From NCBI RefSeq assembly GCF_002885975.1, contig NZ_POSP01000001.1, forward strand, positions 372,001 through 436,000: 64,000 bases of DNA, in the 5' to 3' direction. How positions within the stretch are numbered: position 1 is the stretch's first letter; the number at the start of each line of letters is the position of its first letter. A program made the position numbers and the translations under genes. This DNA comes from Paucibacter aquatile (lineage in GTDB: Bacteria; Pseudomonadota; Gammaproteobacteria; Burkholderiales; Burkholderiaceae_C). Of this stretch, positions 51,372 through 63,054 are shown piece by piece. Below the pieces are notes generated by a model, which was not told the DNA's origin, ran no database searches, and saw only the letters and a list, made by a program, of their open reading frames with translations.

Positions 51372-53867
51372 TCAGCTCTTGCTGCCGATGGCGGCCAGCT
51401 GCTTGCGGGCGCGCGAGATCGCGCGCTCCATCAGGTAGGCGTGCTCAAAGGCGCGCAGACGGCCTGATTCGCACAGACGCTTGAGCATGCGTGCGGTCAT
51501 GGTGACCGTTTCCTGGTGCTTGGCACCCTGGGTGAAGATGAAGAAGCTGCGGCCGGCGCTGATATGGGCCAGGCGGACCTTGTGCCAGCTGTCGCCGGTG
51601 TGCATGCGGTAGGCGAAACCGAGCTGCAGGTGGTCGATCAGCAGCTCGCCCTCGCTGGGCTCAGGCGCTTCGGTGGCGGCGGGCAGGCCGTCGATGCTGA
51701 TGTCGACGGCCTGCAGCGGCGCTTGTGGCTCGTCGTCGCCGAGCACGATGTCGACCGTGCCGTCCCAATCGACCCCGCTTTCGCGCACCAGACCCAGGCT
51801 CTGGGCTTCCTGCGGGCTCAGGCGGCTGCCCATGTCCAGGTCTTGCGGCACGGTGACCGGTGCATCGGCGGGCAGGTCGCGCTCTTCCGGCGGCGCACAG
51901 CCGAACACGCCGTCCAGCTGCTTGATCAGCAGATTGGTTTCCAGCGCGCTGGGTGCCACGCCCTTGAGGGATTCGGCATGGGCCGGCAGCAGGGCGCCGA
52001 AGAAGACCTTGCGGGCGGGCTCGGGCCAGGCGATCAGGTCCAGGCCTTCGCCGAGGGTGCGCATCAGGGCGGGCAGCTGGCTCAGAAAGGCCTGGCGCTG
52101 GGCCGTGCCGCCCTTGGGCTGCACGCTCATCACCAGCTCGCGGCCGAGCTGGCGGAAGCGCAGGGTGCGCTCGGGCGTGCCCTTGGGGTCGCGCGAGGAC
52201 AGCACGATGGCCTGACTCCAGACCTGGGCCAGGAAATCGCGCAGGAAATCCTGCATGGGCACGGGGGCCAGCGCGGTTTGCAGCTGCTGGGTGTAGCGCT
52301 GCTGCAGGCGCAGGTCGATTTCCTTGCGGTCCAGCAGCTCGGCCATATCGCCGACGGCGCTGCCTTCGCTGGCGCTCTTCAGTGTGCCGGCGATCTGCTC
52401 CTGGATGAAACGCTCCAGGGCATCGAGCTTGCTTTCGTAGACCTCCATGCGGTCGAAGTCGCCGCTGGCGACCTCCTGCACGAGATCGCGCACATGGGCC
52501 AGGAAATCGCTGCCGGGCGCTTCGCTGAAGTCATCGAAGGCGCAGGCCAGCGAGGCCATGCGATTGACAAAGCGGCGCACCGGATGCCGGCGCGAGGAGA
52601 AAAAGCTCGGGTCGCCCAGGGCCGCGCGCAGCACCGGCAGCTGCAGCCGGGCCAGCAGGCGCGCCATTTGCGGAGGCACCTTGGGGTCCGACAAGACCTG
52701 GTCGAACAGGCTGCTGACCACATCGATGACCATGTGATCCAGGCGCCCGGTGGCCGCCTGACGCAGCTCGTCGCGGTGGATCTGAATCAGATTGGGGGGC
52801 TGCACGCCTTGCCAGGCGGAGCCGCCGAAGTCTTCGGCCCAGTCGCCCGGCGCGGCGCCGAGTGCCGCGGGGCCCAGGGCTGCGCTGCCCGCATGGCCGC
52901 CGACCGCGCCCGACGGCAGGCCGCCGCTCATGCCGCTCATGCCGCCGAAGCCGGAAACACCGGCCGGTGCCGGCGCCTGGGCGAGGCGGCGCAGCAGGTC
53001 CATCAGCTGGCCGTCGACCACGCCCATACCGCCGGCGTTGGCGCTGCCGTAACGGCTGTGGCCGCCGGCCATGCCTGCGCCACCATAACTGCTGCCGCTG
53101 TAACTGTTGCCAAACTCGCTGCGAGCACTGCGCGGGCCGTTGTGGCTGAACTGCGCCTGCCCACCCGGGCCGGAATCGAGCTCGCCGTGCACCGAGGCGC
53201 CACCGGCCAGGCCCTGCGCGCGGGTGCTGGCGTTGGGGGATTCGTTGCCGCGCACGCGCAGGTCTTGCGGGCGCAGGCCGCGGTGGCGGAACAGTTCCGC
53301 GATGTCGGCATAGCAGGCGCGCATCTCCTGTGTCATCGCCCGCGTCATTTCATCGACCAGGATCTGTCGGCTTTCGCTATCCTCGGTCACGGCGTGGACG
53401 GCGGCCAGCAGGGCGCGTGCGACCAACTCGGGCCGCAGGGGGTTGCGATCGCCATTGCGCAGGCTGGCCACATAGGACTCGACCTCGCGCAGCTCCCACT
53501 CGCTCTGGTGGCCGATGGCCAGGCCGATGCGGTCGCTGACCACCAGGGCGTCGACCGCGTCATCGTCCATCAGGGACAGCTCGGTCCAGTCCTTCTTGGC
53601 GGCGGTGGTGGCTTCGGCCTTGGGGGCCTGTTCCTGGCTCAGCTGCTGGCGCAGCTCCTGAGTGAAGCGTTGGCTGAACAGGCCCTGCTGGCGGCGAAAC
53701 ACCAATTGGGTGGCCAGCAGCAGATCACGCCGCTTGGCTTGGCCGGCCGAGAGCGCCGCCAGACCCATGCCCTCGGCGCAGCGCTCCGAGGCCTGCTCGG
53801 CGGCTGTGCGAATGCGCTGGAGGGCAGCCTCCAGATGGGGGTTGAGTCCGAGGTCGGGCGAATTCAT
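51372..53867 (-). CDS. DUF1631 family protein
   Basis: 831 residues from the ATG at 53867; upstream in-frame sequence to 53981 is poor. No signal or membrane segment. The N-terminal part (1-210) is helical. A Gly/Ser/Met-rich linker (about 215-365: GGMSGMSGG, GNSYSGSSYGG) follows. The conserved DUF1631 core (about 370-700) has PPQMARLLARLQLPVLRAAL and HPVRRFVNRMASLACAFDDF. The C-terminal 120 residues (LQLGFAYRMHTGDSWHKVRLAHISAGRSFFIFTQ) resemble a PilZ-like beta-barrel. Function is unknown; a cyclic-di-GMP link is a guess. It is convergent with pdxA (18 nt). Confidence 0.85.
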   Translation of the reverse strand: MNSPDLGLNPHLEAALQRIRTAAEQASERCAEGMGLAALSAGQAKRRDLLLATQLVFRRQQGLFSQRFTQELRQQLSQEQAPKAEATTAAKKDWTELSLMDDDAVDALVVSDRIGLAIGHQSEWELREVESYVASLRNGDRNPLRPELVARALLAAVHAVTEDSESRQILVDEMTRAMTQEMRACYADIAELFRHRGLRPQDLRVRGNESPNASTRAQGLAGGASVHGELDSGPGGQAQFSHNGPRSARSEFGNSYSGSSYGGAGMAGGHSRYGSANAGGMGVVDGQLMDLLRRLAQAPAPAGVSGFGGMSGMSGGLPSGAVGGHAGSAALGPAALGAAPGDWAEDFGGSAWQGVQPPNLIQIHRDELRQAATGRLDHMVIDVVSSLFDQVLSDPKVPPQMARLLARLQLPVLRAALGDPSFFSSRRHPVRRFVNRMASLACAFDDFSEAPGSDFLAHVRDLVQEVASGDFDRMEVYESKLDALERFIQEQIAGTLKSASEGSAVGDMAELLDRKEIDLRLQQRYTQQLQTALAPVPMQDFLRDFLAQVWSQAIVLSSRDPKGTPERTLRFRQLGRELVMSVQPKGGTAQRQAFLSQLPALMRTLGEGLDLIAWPEPARKVFFGALLPAHAESLKGVAPSALETNLLIKQLDGVFGCAPPEERDLPADAPVTVPQDLDMGSRLSPQEAQSLGLVRESGVDWDGTVDIVLGDDEPQAPLQAVDISIDGLPAATEAPEPSEGELLIDHLQLGFAYRMHTGDSWHKVRLAHISAGRSFFIFTQGAKHQETVTMTARMLKRLCESGRLRAFEHAYLMERAISRARKQLAAIGSKS

Positions 53868-53986
53868 GAAGAGGGTGGGGGTGGAGCTGTCGTGAGCGTG
53901 CCACAAATCTGGGGTCAGTATCGCGTCAATACAAGGCCATCTCCAGCCAGATGTGCGGGCCTCGGCGCCTGAGCTTGCCAAATAGC

Positions 53987-54035
53987 TAACGCCCGGTGCC
54001 TGCGAAACTTTTGCTTACAGGCGGTCCGGGCGTTA
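53987..54035. other. Two-tier intergenic hairpin downstream of mscL
   Basis: The outer 10-bp perfect stem pairs TAACGCCCGG (53987-53996) with CCGGGCGTTA (54026-54035). The inner 5-bp stem pairs GCCTG (53998-54002) with CAGGC (54018-54022), with a 15-nt A/T-richer loop. There is no T-tract on the minus strand. It lies 44 nt past the mscL stop and 120 nt before the DUF1631 start. It could be a terminator without a T-run, an RNA element in the DUF1631 leader, or an inverted-repeat element. Confidence 0.55.
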
Positions 54036-54079
54036 CGGGGCGGGGTGGCGCCGGTTTCAGCGGCGCCACAGGCGGGTGA

Positions 54080-54520
54080 TCAGCGCTTCAGCGAGTCGCG
54101 GATCTCGCGCAGCAGCACGATGTCTTCCGGCGTCACCGGAGCCTCGGCCGGGGCGGGCGCCGGGGTGTCGGCGCGCTTGAGGCGGTTGATCTGCTTGATC
54201 ATCAGGAAAATGATGAAGGCCAGGATGACGAAGTTCAGCAGCACGGTCAGGAAGCTGCCGTAGGCGAACAGAGGCACGCCGGCCTTGGTCAGGGCTTCGT
54301 AGGTCTGCGCGCCCTTGAAATCGGCCGGGATGCTGCCCAGCACCACAAAATAATTGGAGAAGTCCAGGCCGCCGACCACCTTGCCGACGATGGGCATGAT
54401 CAGATCCTTGACCACCGAATCGACGATCTTGCCGAAGGCGCCGCCGATGATGACGCCGACCGCCAGGTCAACGACATTGCCCTTGACCGCAAACTCCCTG
54501 AATTCCGAGAAAAAACTCAT
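54080..54520 (-). CDS. mscL: Large-conductance mechanosensitive channel MscL
   Basis: 146 residues. The pore-forming inner-membrane channel opens under osmotic downshock. MSFFSEFREFAVKGNVVDLAVGVIIGGAFGKIVDS is the gating first helix. The second helix is LLNFVILAFIIFLMIKQINRLK, followed by the C-terminal bundle LLREIRDSLKR. GGAGAGATCG precedes the ATG at 54520. It is divergent from petA. Confidence 0.97.
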   Translation of the reverse strand: MSFFSEFREFAVKGNVVDLAVGVIIGGAFGKIVDSVVKDLIMPIVGKVVGGLDFSNYFVVLGSIPADFKGAQTYEALTKAGVPLFAYGSFLTVLLNFVILAFIIFLMIKQINRLKRADTPAPAPAEAPVTPEDIVLLREIRDSLKR

Positions 54521-54712
54521 CGATCTCTCCGTGGGCGGCCAGAGGCCGCGCTTTCCTTGTTGATGGATAAAAAACCATGCGAGCGCCCATGGGGCGCGCA
54601 ACGGCCATGATTGTCGACGGCGATGGCCCCGCACAGCGGTAAAACGCTGATACTGTGGCGCGGAAAACAGTTTCGGATGCGGTTGCCGATACTGAGAGCT
54701 GATAGCGTCCGT

Positions 54713-54718
54713 TAGAAT
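54713..54718 (+). promoter_or_regulatory. Possible -10 of the petABC operon
   Basis: TAGAAT, 42 nt before the petA ATG, in an otherwise GC-rich region. No good -35 at the usual spacing, so this is tentative. Confidence 0.3.
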
Positions 54719-54759
54719 CCCGGGTTGCCCCCGATCAGAAGTCTCGTTTGAGGATCCTC

Positions 54760-55356
54760 ATGAGTGACCAGCAAGTGGACCACGGCAAGCGCACCTGGCT
54801 CATCGCCACAAGTTGCGCCGGTGCCGTTGGCGGCGTAGCCACCGCCGTACCTTTCGTCAGTACTTTCACACCGTCCGAGCGTGCCAAGGCCGCCGGTGCC
54901 GCCGTGGAAGCCGATATCAGCGGCCTCAAGCCGGGTGAGAAGATGACCGTCGAATGGCGCGGCAAGCCCGTGTGGATCGTCCGTCGTACGCCCGAGCAGT
55001 TGGAAGCCCTGAAGGGTATTGACGGCCAACTGGCCGATCCGAACTCGGACCGCAAGGCCTACCCGACGCCCGAGTACGCCAAGAATACCCATCGCTCGAT
55101 CAAACCCGAGTTCTTCGTCGGCGTGGGCATCTGCTCGCACCTGGGCTGCTCGCCCAGCGACAAGTTCCAGGCCGGTCCTCAGCCCTCGCTGCCGGATGAT
55201 TGGCACGGCGGCTTCCTGTGCCCCTGCCATGGCTCGACCTTCGACCTGGCTGGCCGTGTGTTCAAGAACAAGCCGGCGCCCGACAACCTTGAGGTGCCCC
55301 CTCACATGTACCTGTCCGACGCCAAGATCCTGATTGGCGAAGACAAGAAGGCTTGA
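54760..55356 (+). CDS. petA: Ubiquinol-cytochrome c reductase Rieske iron-sulfur subunit
   Basis: 198 residues from the ATG at 54760 (GAGG 6 nt upstream; a TTG at 54748 is also in frame). The N-terminal twin-Arg-less anchor GKRTWLIATSCAGAVGGVA crosses the membrane. The 2Fe-2S cluster ligands are in CSHLGC and CPCHGS. It moves electrons from ubiquinol to cytochrome c1 in the bc1 complex. It is first in petA-petB-petC-sspA-sspB. Confidence 0.97.
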   Translation: MSDQQVDHGKRTWLIATSCAGAVGGVATAVPFVSTFTPSERAKAAGAAVEADISGLKPGEKMTVEWRGKPVWIVRRTPEQLEALKGIDGQLADPNSDRKAYPTPEYAKNTHRSIKPEFFVGVGICSHLGCSPSDKFQAGPQPSLPDDWHGGFLCPCHGSTFDLAGRVFKNKPAPDNLEVPPHMYLSDAKILIGEDKKA

Positions 55357-55400
55357 TGCTCCGGCATCAAGTCGCACAAGGCTAAAGGACAGAGGTCAAC

Positions 55401-56813
55401 ATGGCTGCTGAATTCAAAGAAGCTCCCGCCGGCGCTGGCGCTGGCGAAAAACTGCTGACGTGGGTGGACAACCGCTTCCCGGCTAGCAAGCTCTACAAAG
55501 AGCATCTCTCGGAGTACTACGCTCCGAAAAACTTCAACTGGTGGTACATCTTCGGGTCGCTGGCCCTGGTGGTGCTGGTGATCCAGATCGTCACCGGCAT
55601 CTTCCTGGTGATGCACTACAAGCCCGACGCCAATCTGGCGTTCGCCTCGGTCGAGTACATCATGCGCGATGTGCCCTGGGGTTGGCTGATCCGCTACATG
55701 CACTCCACCGGCGCTTCGGCGTTCTTTGTGGTGGTGTACCTGCACATGTTCCGTGGCCTGATGTACGGTTCTTACCGCAAGCCGCGCGAGTTGGTCTGGA
55801 TCTTCGGTTGCGGCATCTTCCTGTGCCTGATGGCTGAAGCCTTCATGGGTTACCTGCTGCCCTGGGGTCAGATGTCCTACTGGGGCGCCCAGGTGATCGT
55901 GAACCTGTTCGCGGCCGTGCCCTTCGTCGGTCCGGATCTGGCCCTGTTGATCCGCGGTGACTTCGTGGTGGGCGACGCGACCCTGAACCGCTTCTTCAGC
56001 TTCCACGTCATTGCCGTGCCGCTGGTGCTGCTGGGTCTGGTGGTGGCGCACATCATTGCGCTGCACGAGGTGGGTTCCAACAACCCCGACGGTGTTGAAA
56101 TCAAAGGCCCGAAGGCGCCCAAGGATGCCCAAGGGCACCCTCTGGACGGCGTGCCTTTCCACCCGTACTACACGGTGCATGACATCTTCGGCCTGAGCCT
56201 GTTCCTGATTGCGTTCACCAGCGTTGTGTTCTTCGCGCCGGAGTTGGGTGGTTACTTCCTGGAGTACAACAACTTCATCCCGGCTGACCCGCTGAAGACG
56301 CCAGCGCACATCGCCCCGGTCTGGTACTTCACGCCTTTCTACTCCATGCTGCGCGCCACGACCGACACCATGGTCAATGTGCTGGTGGGCATCATCGGGC
56401 TGGGTGCATTGCTGGCGGTCATCAAGGGCAGCTTCAGCGGCAAGGCCAAGATGGCGGTGCTGGTGCTCGCCGTGGTGGCCTGCTTCCTGCTCAAAGTCTT
56501 CGACGCCAAGTTCTGGGGCGTGGTGGTGATGGGCGGTGCCGTGGTGATTCTGTTCTTCCTGCCTTGGCTGGACCACAGCCCCGTCAAGTCGATCCGTTAT
56601 CGCCCTGACTGGCACAAGTATGTCTATGCCGTGTTCGTGGTGTTCTTCCTGGTGCTGGGCTATTTGGGTATCCAGCCGCCGACCGACCTCGGCACGCTGG
56701 TTTCGCAAGTGGGCACGCTCTTCTACTTTGGCTTCTTCCTGCTGATGCCCTGGTGGAGCAAGCTGGGCACGCCCAAGGCTGTGCCTGACCGTGTGACCTT
56801 CCACGCCCACTGA
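55401..56813 (+). CDS. petB: Cytochrome b subunit of the bc1 complex
   Basis: 470-residue membrane protein holding the two haems b and both quinone sites. GWLIRYMHSTGASAFFVVVYLHMFRGL and the second His pair in RFFSFHVIAVPLVLLGLVVAHIIALHE provide the haem ligands. The Qo-site PDWY-type motif appears as PVWYFTPFYSMLR. About eight to nine membrane helices; the length is that of betaproteobacterial cytochrome b with a fused C-terminal part. Confidence 0.97.
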   Translation: MAAEFKEAPAGAGAGEKLLTWVDNRFPASKLYKEHLSEYYAPKNFNWWYIFGSLALVVLVIQIVTGIFLVMHYKPDANLAFASVEYIMRDVPWGWLIRYMHSTGASAFFVVVYLHMFRGLMYGSYRKPRELVWIFGCGIFLCLMAEAFMGYLLPWGQMSYWGAQVIVNLFAAVPFVGPDLALLIRGDFVVGDATLNRFFSFHVIAVPLVLLGLVVAHIIALHEVGSNNPDGVEIKGPKAPKDAQGHPLDGVPFHPYYTVHDIFGLSLFLIAFTSVVFFAPELGGYFLEYNNFIPADPLKTPAHIAPVWYFTPFYSMLRATTDTMVNVLVGIIGLGALLAVIKGSFSGKAKMAVLVLAVVACFLLKVFDAKFWGVVVMGGAVVILFFLPWLDHSPVKSIRYRPDWHKYVYAVFVVFFLVLGYLGIQPPTDLGTLVSQVGTLFYFGFFLLMPWWSKLGTPKAVPDRVTFHAH

Positions 56814-56834
56814 ACAAGCACCGGAGTCCAAAGA

Positions 56835-57617
56835 ATGAAGAAACTCATCGCTACGCTGCTGACCGCCCTGTCTTTGGGTATGGGGCTGGTCTCCGGCGCC
56901 CATGCTGCCGGCGGCGGCATCGAGTGGGACAAGTTCCCCAAGGAAAAGATGACCGACATGGCGGCGCTGCAAAACGGTGCCAAGCTGTTCGTCAACTACT
57001 GCCTGAACTGCCACGCTGCAGCCTTCAATCGCTACAACCGTCTGCGTGACCTTGGCCTGACCGAAGCGCAGATCAAGAGCAATCTGCTGTTTGCGGGCGA
57101 CAAGGTGGGCGAGACCATGAAGGTGTCGCTGGACCCCAAGCAAGCCAAGGACTGGTTCGGCGCGACGCCGCCGGATCTGACCGTGATCGCACGTTCGCGT
57201 GCTGATGGCTCCAAGGGTTCGGGTGCAGATTATCTGTACACCTATCTGCGCACTTACTACCGCGACGACACCAAGGCCACGGGCTGGAACAACCTGGCCT
57301 TCCCCAGCGTGGCCATGCCGCATGTGCTGTGGGAACTGCAAGGCCAACGCGGCGCCAAGTTCGCTGAAGAAGCCGATCCGCATGACGCCAGCAAGACAGT
57401 CCATGTCTTCAAGGGCTTCGAGCAACTGACCCCCGGTACCCTGGACGCTCGCGCGTACGACAGCGCCGTGGGCGATTTGGTCGCCTATCTCCAATGGATG
57501 GGCGAGCCGGCCCAGGCCCAGCGCTTCCGCCTGGGTGTTTTGGTGCTCTTGTTCCTGTCGGTGTTCACGGTGTTCGCATGGCGCCTGAATGCCTCGTACT
57601 GGAAAGACGTGAAGTAA
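56835..57617 (+). CDS. petC: Cytochrome c1
   Basis: 260 residues. Signal peptide ends VSGAHAA. Haem c binds at CLNCH in NYCLNCHAAAFNRYNRLRDLG. An axial Met is probably in NNLAFPSVAMPHVLWELQG. The C-terminal anchor is LGVLVLLFLSVFTVFAWRLN. It passes electrons to soluble cytochrome c. It follows petB after 21 nt. Confidence 0.96.
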   Translation: MKKLIATLLTALSLGMGLVSGAHAAGGGIEWDKFPKEKMTDMAALQNGAKLFVNYCLNCHAAAFNRYNRLRDLGLTEAQIKSNLLFAGDKVGETMKVSLDPKQAKDWFGATPPDLTVIARSRADGSKGSGADYLYTYLRTYYRDDTKATGWNNLAFPSVAMPHVLWELQGQRGAKFAEEADPHDASKTVHVFKGFEQLTPGTLDARAYDSAVGDLVAYLQWMGEPAQAQRFRLGVLVLLFLSVFTVFAWRLNASYWKDVK

Positions 57618-57779
57618 CGTCTTCCGTCCCGGTCCTGGCGGCTGCGAGAGCGGCGGCCGGGTCCAACACGCAGTGGGTGGCTCGTCCGGAGCGCCCGCTG
57701 CGTTTGTCTTTTGTGCGGCTCACTGCAAGACCCGATGTGACCCGCAGCCTTTTCACCTGACCTCTCGGAGCCTGCCGCC

Positions 57780-58397
57780 ATGATGGTGCTTTATTCTGGA
57801 ACCACCTGCCCCTACTCGCATCGCTGCCGCTTCGTGCTGTTCGAAAAGGGCATGGACTTCGAGATCCGTGATGTGGACTTGTTCGCCAAGCCCGAAGACA
57901 TCGCCTTGATGAACCCGTACAACGAAGTGCCCATCCTGGTCGAACGTGACCTGATCCTGTACGAATCGCACATCATCAACGAGTACATCGACGAGCGCTT
58001 CCCGCACCCGCAGCTGATGCCCGGTGACCCGGTCGCCCGTGCCCGCGTGCGCCTGTTCCTGCTGAATTTCGAGAAGGAACTGTTCGCTCACGTGAACGTG
58101 CTGGAAGGCCGCGGCCAGGCCGTCAAGGCGACCGACAAGCAGCTGGAAAAGGCCCGCGCGCAAATCCGCGACCGCCTGACTCAGCTCGCCCCGATCTTCC
58201 TGAAGAACAAATACATGCTGGGCGACGATTTCTCGATGCTCGACGTGGCCATCGCACCGCTGCTGTGGCGCCTGGACTACTACGGCATCGACATGTCGAA
58301 GAATGCCCTGCCGCTGCTGAAGTACGCCGAGCGCATCTTCTCGCGCCCGGCCTACATCGAAGCGCTGACGCCTTCTGAAAAGGTGATGCGCAAGTAA
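57780..58397 (+). CDS. sspA: Stringent starvation protein A / glutathione S-transferase fold
   Basis: 205 residues. An N-terminal thioredoxin-like domain (LYSGTTCPYSHRCRFVLFEKGMDFE, NEVPILVERDLILYES) and a C-terminal helical domain. In E. coli SspA binds RNA polymerase and modifies promoter use under stress. The 162-nt gap after petC shows GC-rich inverted segments but no T-tract. sspB follows after 36 nt. Confidence 0.95.
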   Translation: MMVLYSGTTCPYSHRCRFVLFEKGMDFEIRDVDLFAKPEDIALMNPYNEVPILVERDLILYESHIINEYIDERFPHPQLMPGDPVARARVRLFLLNFEKELFAHVNVLEGRGQAVKATDKQLEKARAQIRDRLTQLAPIFLKNKYMLGDDFSMLDVAIAPLLWRLDYYGIDMSKNALPLLKYAERIFSRPAYIEALTPSEKVMRK

Positions 58398-58433
58398 GCG
58401 CCGACCGCAGCGTAGCGAGCACAAGAGTTCGAC

Positions 58434-59087
58434 ATGGATCAAAGCCCCGACAAGGGCGGACCGGGCAGCAGCTCGACCCGTCCCTACCTGATTCGCGCCC
58501 TGCACGACTGGTGCACTGACAACGGCTTCACGCCCTACATCGCGGTCCATGTCGACCGCCTCGTGCAGGTGCCAATGGAGTACGTCAGCAACAACGAGAT
58601 CGTGCTCAACGTTGGCTTTGACGCCACCAGCGGTCTGGACCTCGGCAACGAGTTCATCCAGTTCAAGGCCCGCTTCGGCGGCACCGCACGCGAGATCATG
58701 GTTCCGGTCGATCATGTGGTGGCCATTTACGCCCGTGAGAACGGGCAGGGCATGGCCTTTCCTGCGCCTGAGCTTGCCGACACCACGGCGCCCGCTGCCG
58801 GTGCTGTGGCTGCGTCTCCGTCGGTCGCGGAGGCGCCGAAGCCCGCGCGTGGCTTGCGCCTGGCTTCTGTGCCTTCGGCTGCTCCCGAGGCGACGGACGA
58901 GTCACCTGCGACCGAATCGCCGCTTGAATCGCCTGCCGCGGCGCCTGAACCTGCCGCTGCAGCCCCGGCGCTGACTTCGGTGCCGGCCTCGCCTGCTCCG
59001 GCCGCCGATGCGGCACCGGGCGATGGCTCGGAGCCTGACGGCCCGGGGCCGGGTGCCGGTCGTCCCGCACTCAAGCGGATCAAGTGA
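58434..59087 (+). CDS. sspB: ClpXP adaptor SspB
   Basis: 217 residues. The ssrA-tag binding domain (about 10-110) has RPYLIRALHDWCTDNGFTPYI, VDRLVQVP, FDATSGLDLGNEFIQFKARFGG and VDHVVAIYARENGQGM. The rest is a long Ala/Pro/Glu-rich flexible linker, ending in GRPALKRIK, the short tail that docks on ClpX. It delivers stalled-ribosome products to ClpXP. Confidence 0.95.
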   Translation: MDQSPDKGGPGSSSTRPYLIRALHDWCTDNGFTPYIAVHVDRLVQVPMEYVSNNEIVLNVGFDATSGLDLGNEFIQFKARFGGTAREIMVPVDHVVAIYARENGQGMAFPAPELADTTAPAAGAVAASPSVAEAPKPARGLRLASVPSAAPEATDESPATESPLESPAAAPEPAAAAPALTSVPASPAPAADAAPGDGSEPDGPGPGAGRPALKRIK

Positions 59088-59156
59088 AGGACAAGACCGA
59101 TCGGGTCTGACTTCACGTTCTTGAATCCTTCGGGCTTGGGGCGTCAAAACTCCGGC

Positions 59157-59162
59157 TATACT
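59157..59162 (+). promoter_or_regulatory. Probable -10 of tRNA-Thr
   Basis: TATACT lies 11 nt before the mature tRNA 5' end, with TTGGGG about 15 nt upstream as a weak -35. The short leader is normal for a tRNA gene. Confidence 0.45.
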
Positions 59163-59173
59163 GAAGGGCTAGT

Positions 59174-59249
59174 GCCGGCTTAGCTCAGTTGGTAGAGCAA
59201 CCGCCTTGTAAGCGGTAGGTCATCAGTTCGAATCCGATAGCCGGCACCA
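59174..59249 (+). tRNA. tRNA-Thr (anticodon TGT)
   Basis: 76 nt with the 3' CCA encoded. Acceptor stem GCCGGCT pairs with AGCCGGC. The D arm is GCTCAGTTGGTAGAGC. The anticodon stem-loop is ACCGC-CTTGTAA-GCGGT, giving anticodon TGT for ACA codons. The T loop holds TTCGAAT. A terminator follows after 12 nt. Confidence 0.97.
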
Positions 59250-59261
59250 GACGCACAAACG

Positions 59262-59297
59262 AAAAAACGAGTCTTCGAGAGAAGGCTCGTTTTTTTT
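59262..59297 (+). terminator. Bidirectional Rho-independent terminator
   Basis: AAAAAACGAG (59262-59271) pairs with CTCGTTTTTT (59286-59295); an inner CTTC/GAAG stem closes on a 4-nt loop. T-runs stand on both strands, so it serves tRNA-Thr on the plus strand and the dciA-like gene on the minus strand. Confidence 0.93.
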
Positions 59298-59356
59298 CGT
59301 CCCTGCCGTCCGTGGCTGGTTGGAACCGGCTCGGCGCCGAAGCGGCGTCTCGGGCC

Positions 59357-59704
59357 TCAGCCCTGCTGCTCGACCTTGATGCGCACCTTGTGCGGCTGAA
59401 TGCCTTGCTCGGCCAGCAATTCTTCCAGCCGTGGTTGCAGCTGGCGCAGCTTGGCGGCCACGGCGGCGTTGGCAGCGATCAGGCTCCAGCCTTCTTCGTC
59501 CACCGGGCCGGGTTTGATGAAGCGGCTCAGCGCGCCAGGCAGGGCGGGGGCGACCACGGCCATGCGGCGTTTCGACTCATGCAGCAAACGCCCGAGGCGG
59601 GCCAGGGCGTCATGGCCGGCCAGGGCCTGCGAGATCGGCAGCGGGTCGGGCACCGCGCATGGGCTGGGGCTGCCGGGGGGGCGGATTCGGAACGGTGCGC
59701 GCAT
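59357..59704 (-). CDS. DciA/DUF721 family protein
   Basis: 115 residues from the ATG at 59704. The DUF721 domain has LARLGRLLHESKRRMAVVAPALPGAL and SLIAANAAVAAKLRQLQPRLEELL. DciA proteins help load the replicative helicase DnaB in bacteria that lack DnaC. A gene of this family divergent from secA is common in betaproteobacteria. About 30 N-terminal residues are Pro-rich and variable. Confidence 0.8.
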   Translation of the reverse strand: MRAPFRIRPPGSPSPCAVPDPLPISQALAGHDALARLGRLLHESKRRMAVVAPALPGALSRFIKPGPVDEEGWSLIAANAAVAAKLRQLQPRLEELLAEQGIQPHKVRIKVEQQG

Positions 59705-60036
59705 GGCGGCAGTGTAAGGCGCAGTGCCGGGTGACGCCCCCGCAAGCCGGGGCTTGCCCGGGGGGCGCAGCCCCAGGTTTGTCAAATGGCGAATGCTAAA
59801 CTGACGGGCTTTTGCGCCTGGAGCACCGTGGATTTTGCGTAGGGCCGCGCTTGCAAGTGCGGCAGCACGCCCCATATGGACCGGGCGCATTCAGAAACAA
59901 CACAAGAAGACCCGTCTCACACAGAAGGCCCAGTCTCGCGGCGCGAATTTCACGATGCACGCCGGCAGCGACAGCCGTCACCAGGAGCTTGCCCCGGCGG
60001 GCTCCCGTTCCACGACCGAACAAACCATCACGCTGC
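59705..60036. other. Divergent region dciA / secA
   Basis: 332 nt. A possible extended -10 (TGCTAAACT, 59794-59802) points to secA and would give a leader of about 230 nt. Near dciA there are mutually exclusive stems: CCCCG/CGGGG (59738-59752) and GGGGCT/AGCCCC (59749-59774). A 38-codon frame (59955-60071) overlaps the secA start. None of these is proven functional. Confidence 0.4.
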
Positions 60037-62781
<2,745 letters not shown>

Positions 62782-62817
62782 TCGCCCGCGCGCCGCGGCG
62801 CGCTTGCGAGCCCAAAG

Positions 62818-62842
62818 ACGCCCCGCCTGTCGGGGCGTTTTT
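62818..62842 (+). terminator. Rho-independent terminator of secA
   Basis: ACGCCCCG (62818-62825), a CCTGT loop, CGGGGCGT (62831-62838), then TTTT. It lies 37 nt after the stop. Confidence 0.93.
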
Positions 62843-62961
62843 CATGGGGGCCAGGCCTGCTGGCCCTAGGTTTACATCTCTAAAAGCCCTGACTTCCCGT
62901 GCTTTTCACACGAGCACGCGTGCCGAGCCCCTGCTCAGGGGGGCGACGTTATCGGGGGCTT

Positions 62962-62981
62962 CCCCTAGCATCTCCCCCTAG
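62962..62981 (+). promoter_or_regulatory. CYCCTAG-N5-CCCCC box
   Basis: CCCCTAG, CATCT, CCCCCTAG, ending 74 nt before the PEP-CTERM start at 63055. It matches the box before the PEP-CTERM gene at 41602-42228 in sequence, orientation and approximate distance. Confidence 0.4.
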
Positions 62982-63054
62982 ATTGAAGTGGTTTTCGATT
63001 GGACTGGTTTCACCGGTTCAGACCACGAAACTTTCGAACCGGAGGGTGATAGAG

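Noticed and set aside
59812..60036. In-frame N-terminal extension of SecA by 75 codons
   Set aside because: The extension is Arg/Pro-rich and unlike SecA; MLPKLLTQIFGS at 60037 is the normal N-terminus. The open frame reflects GC content.
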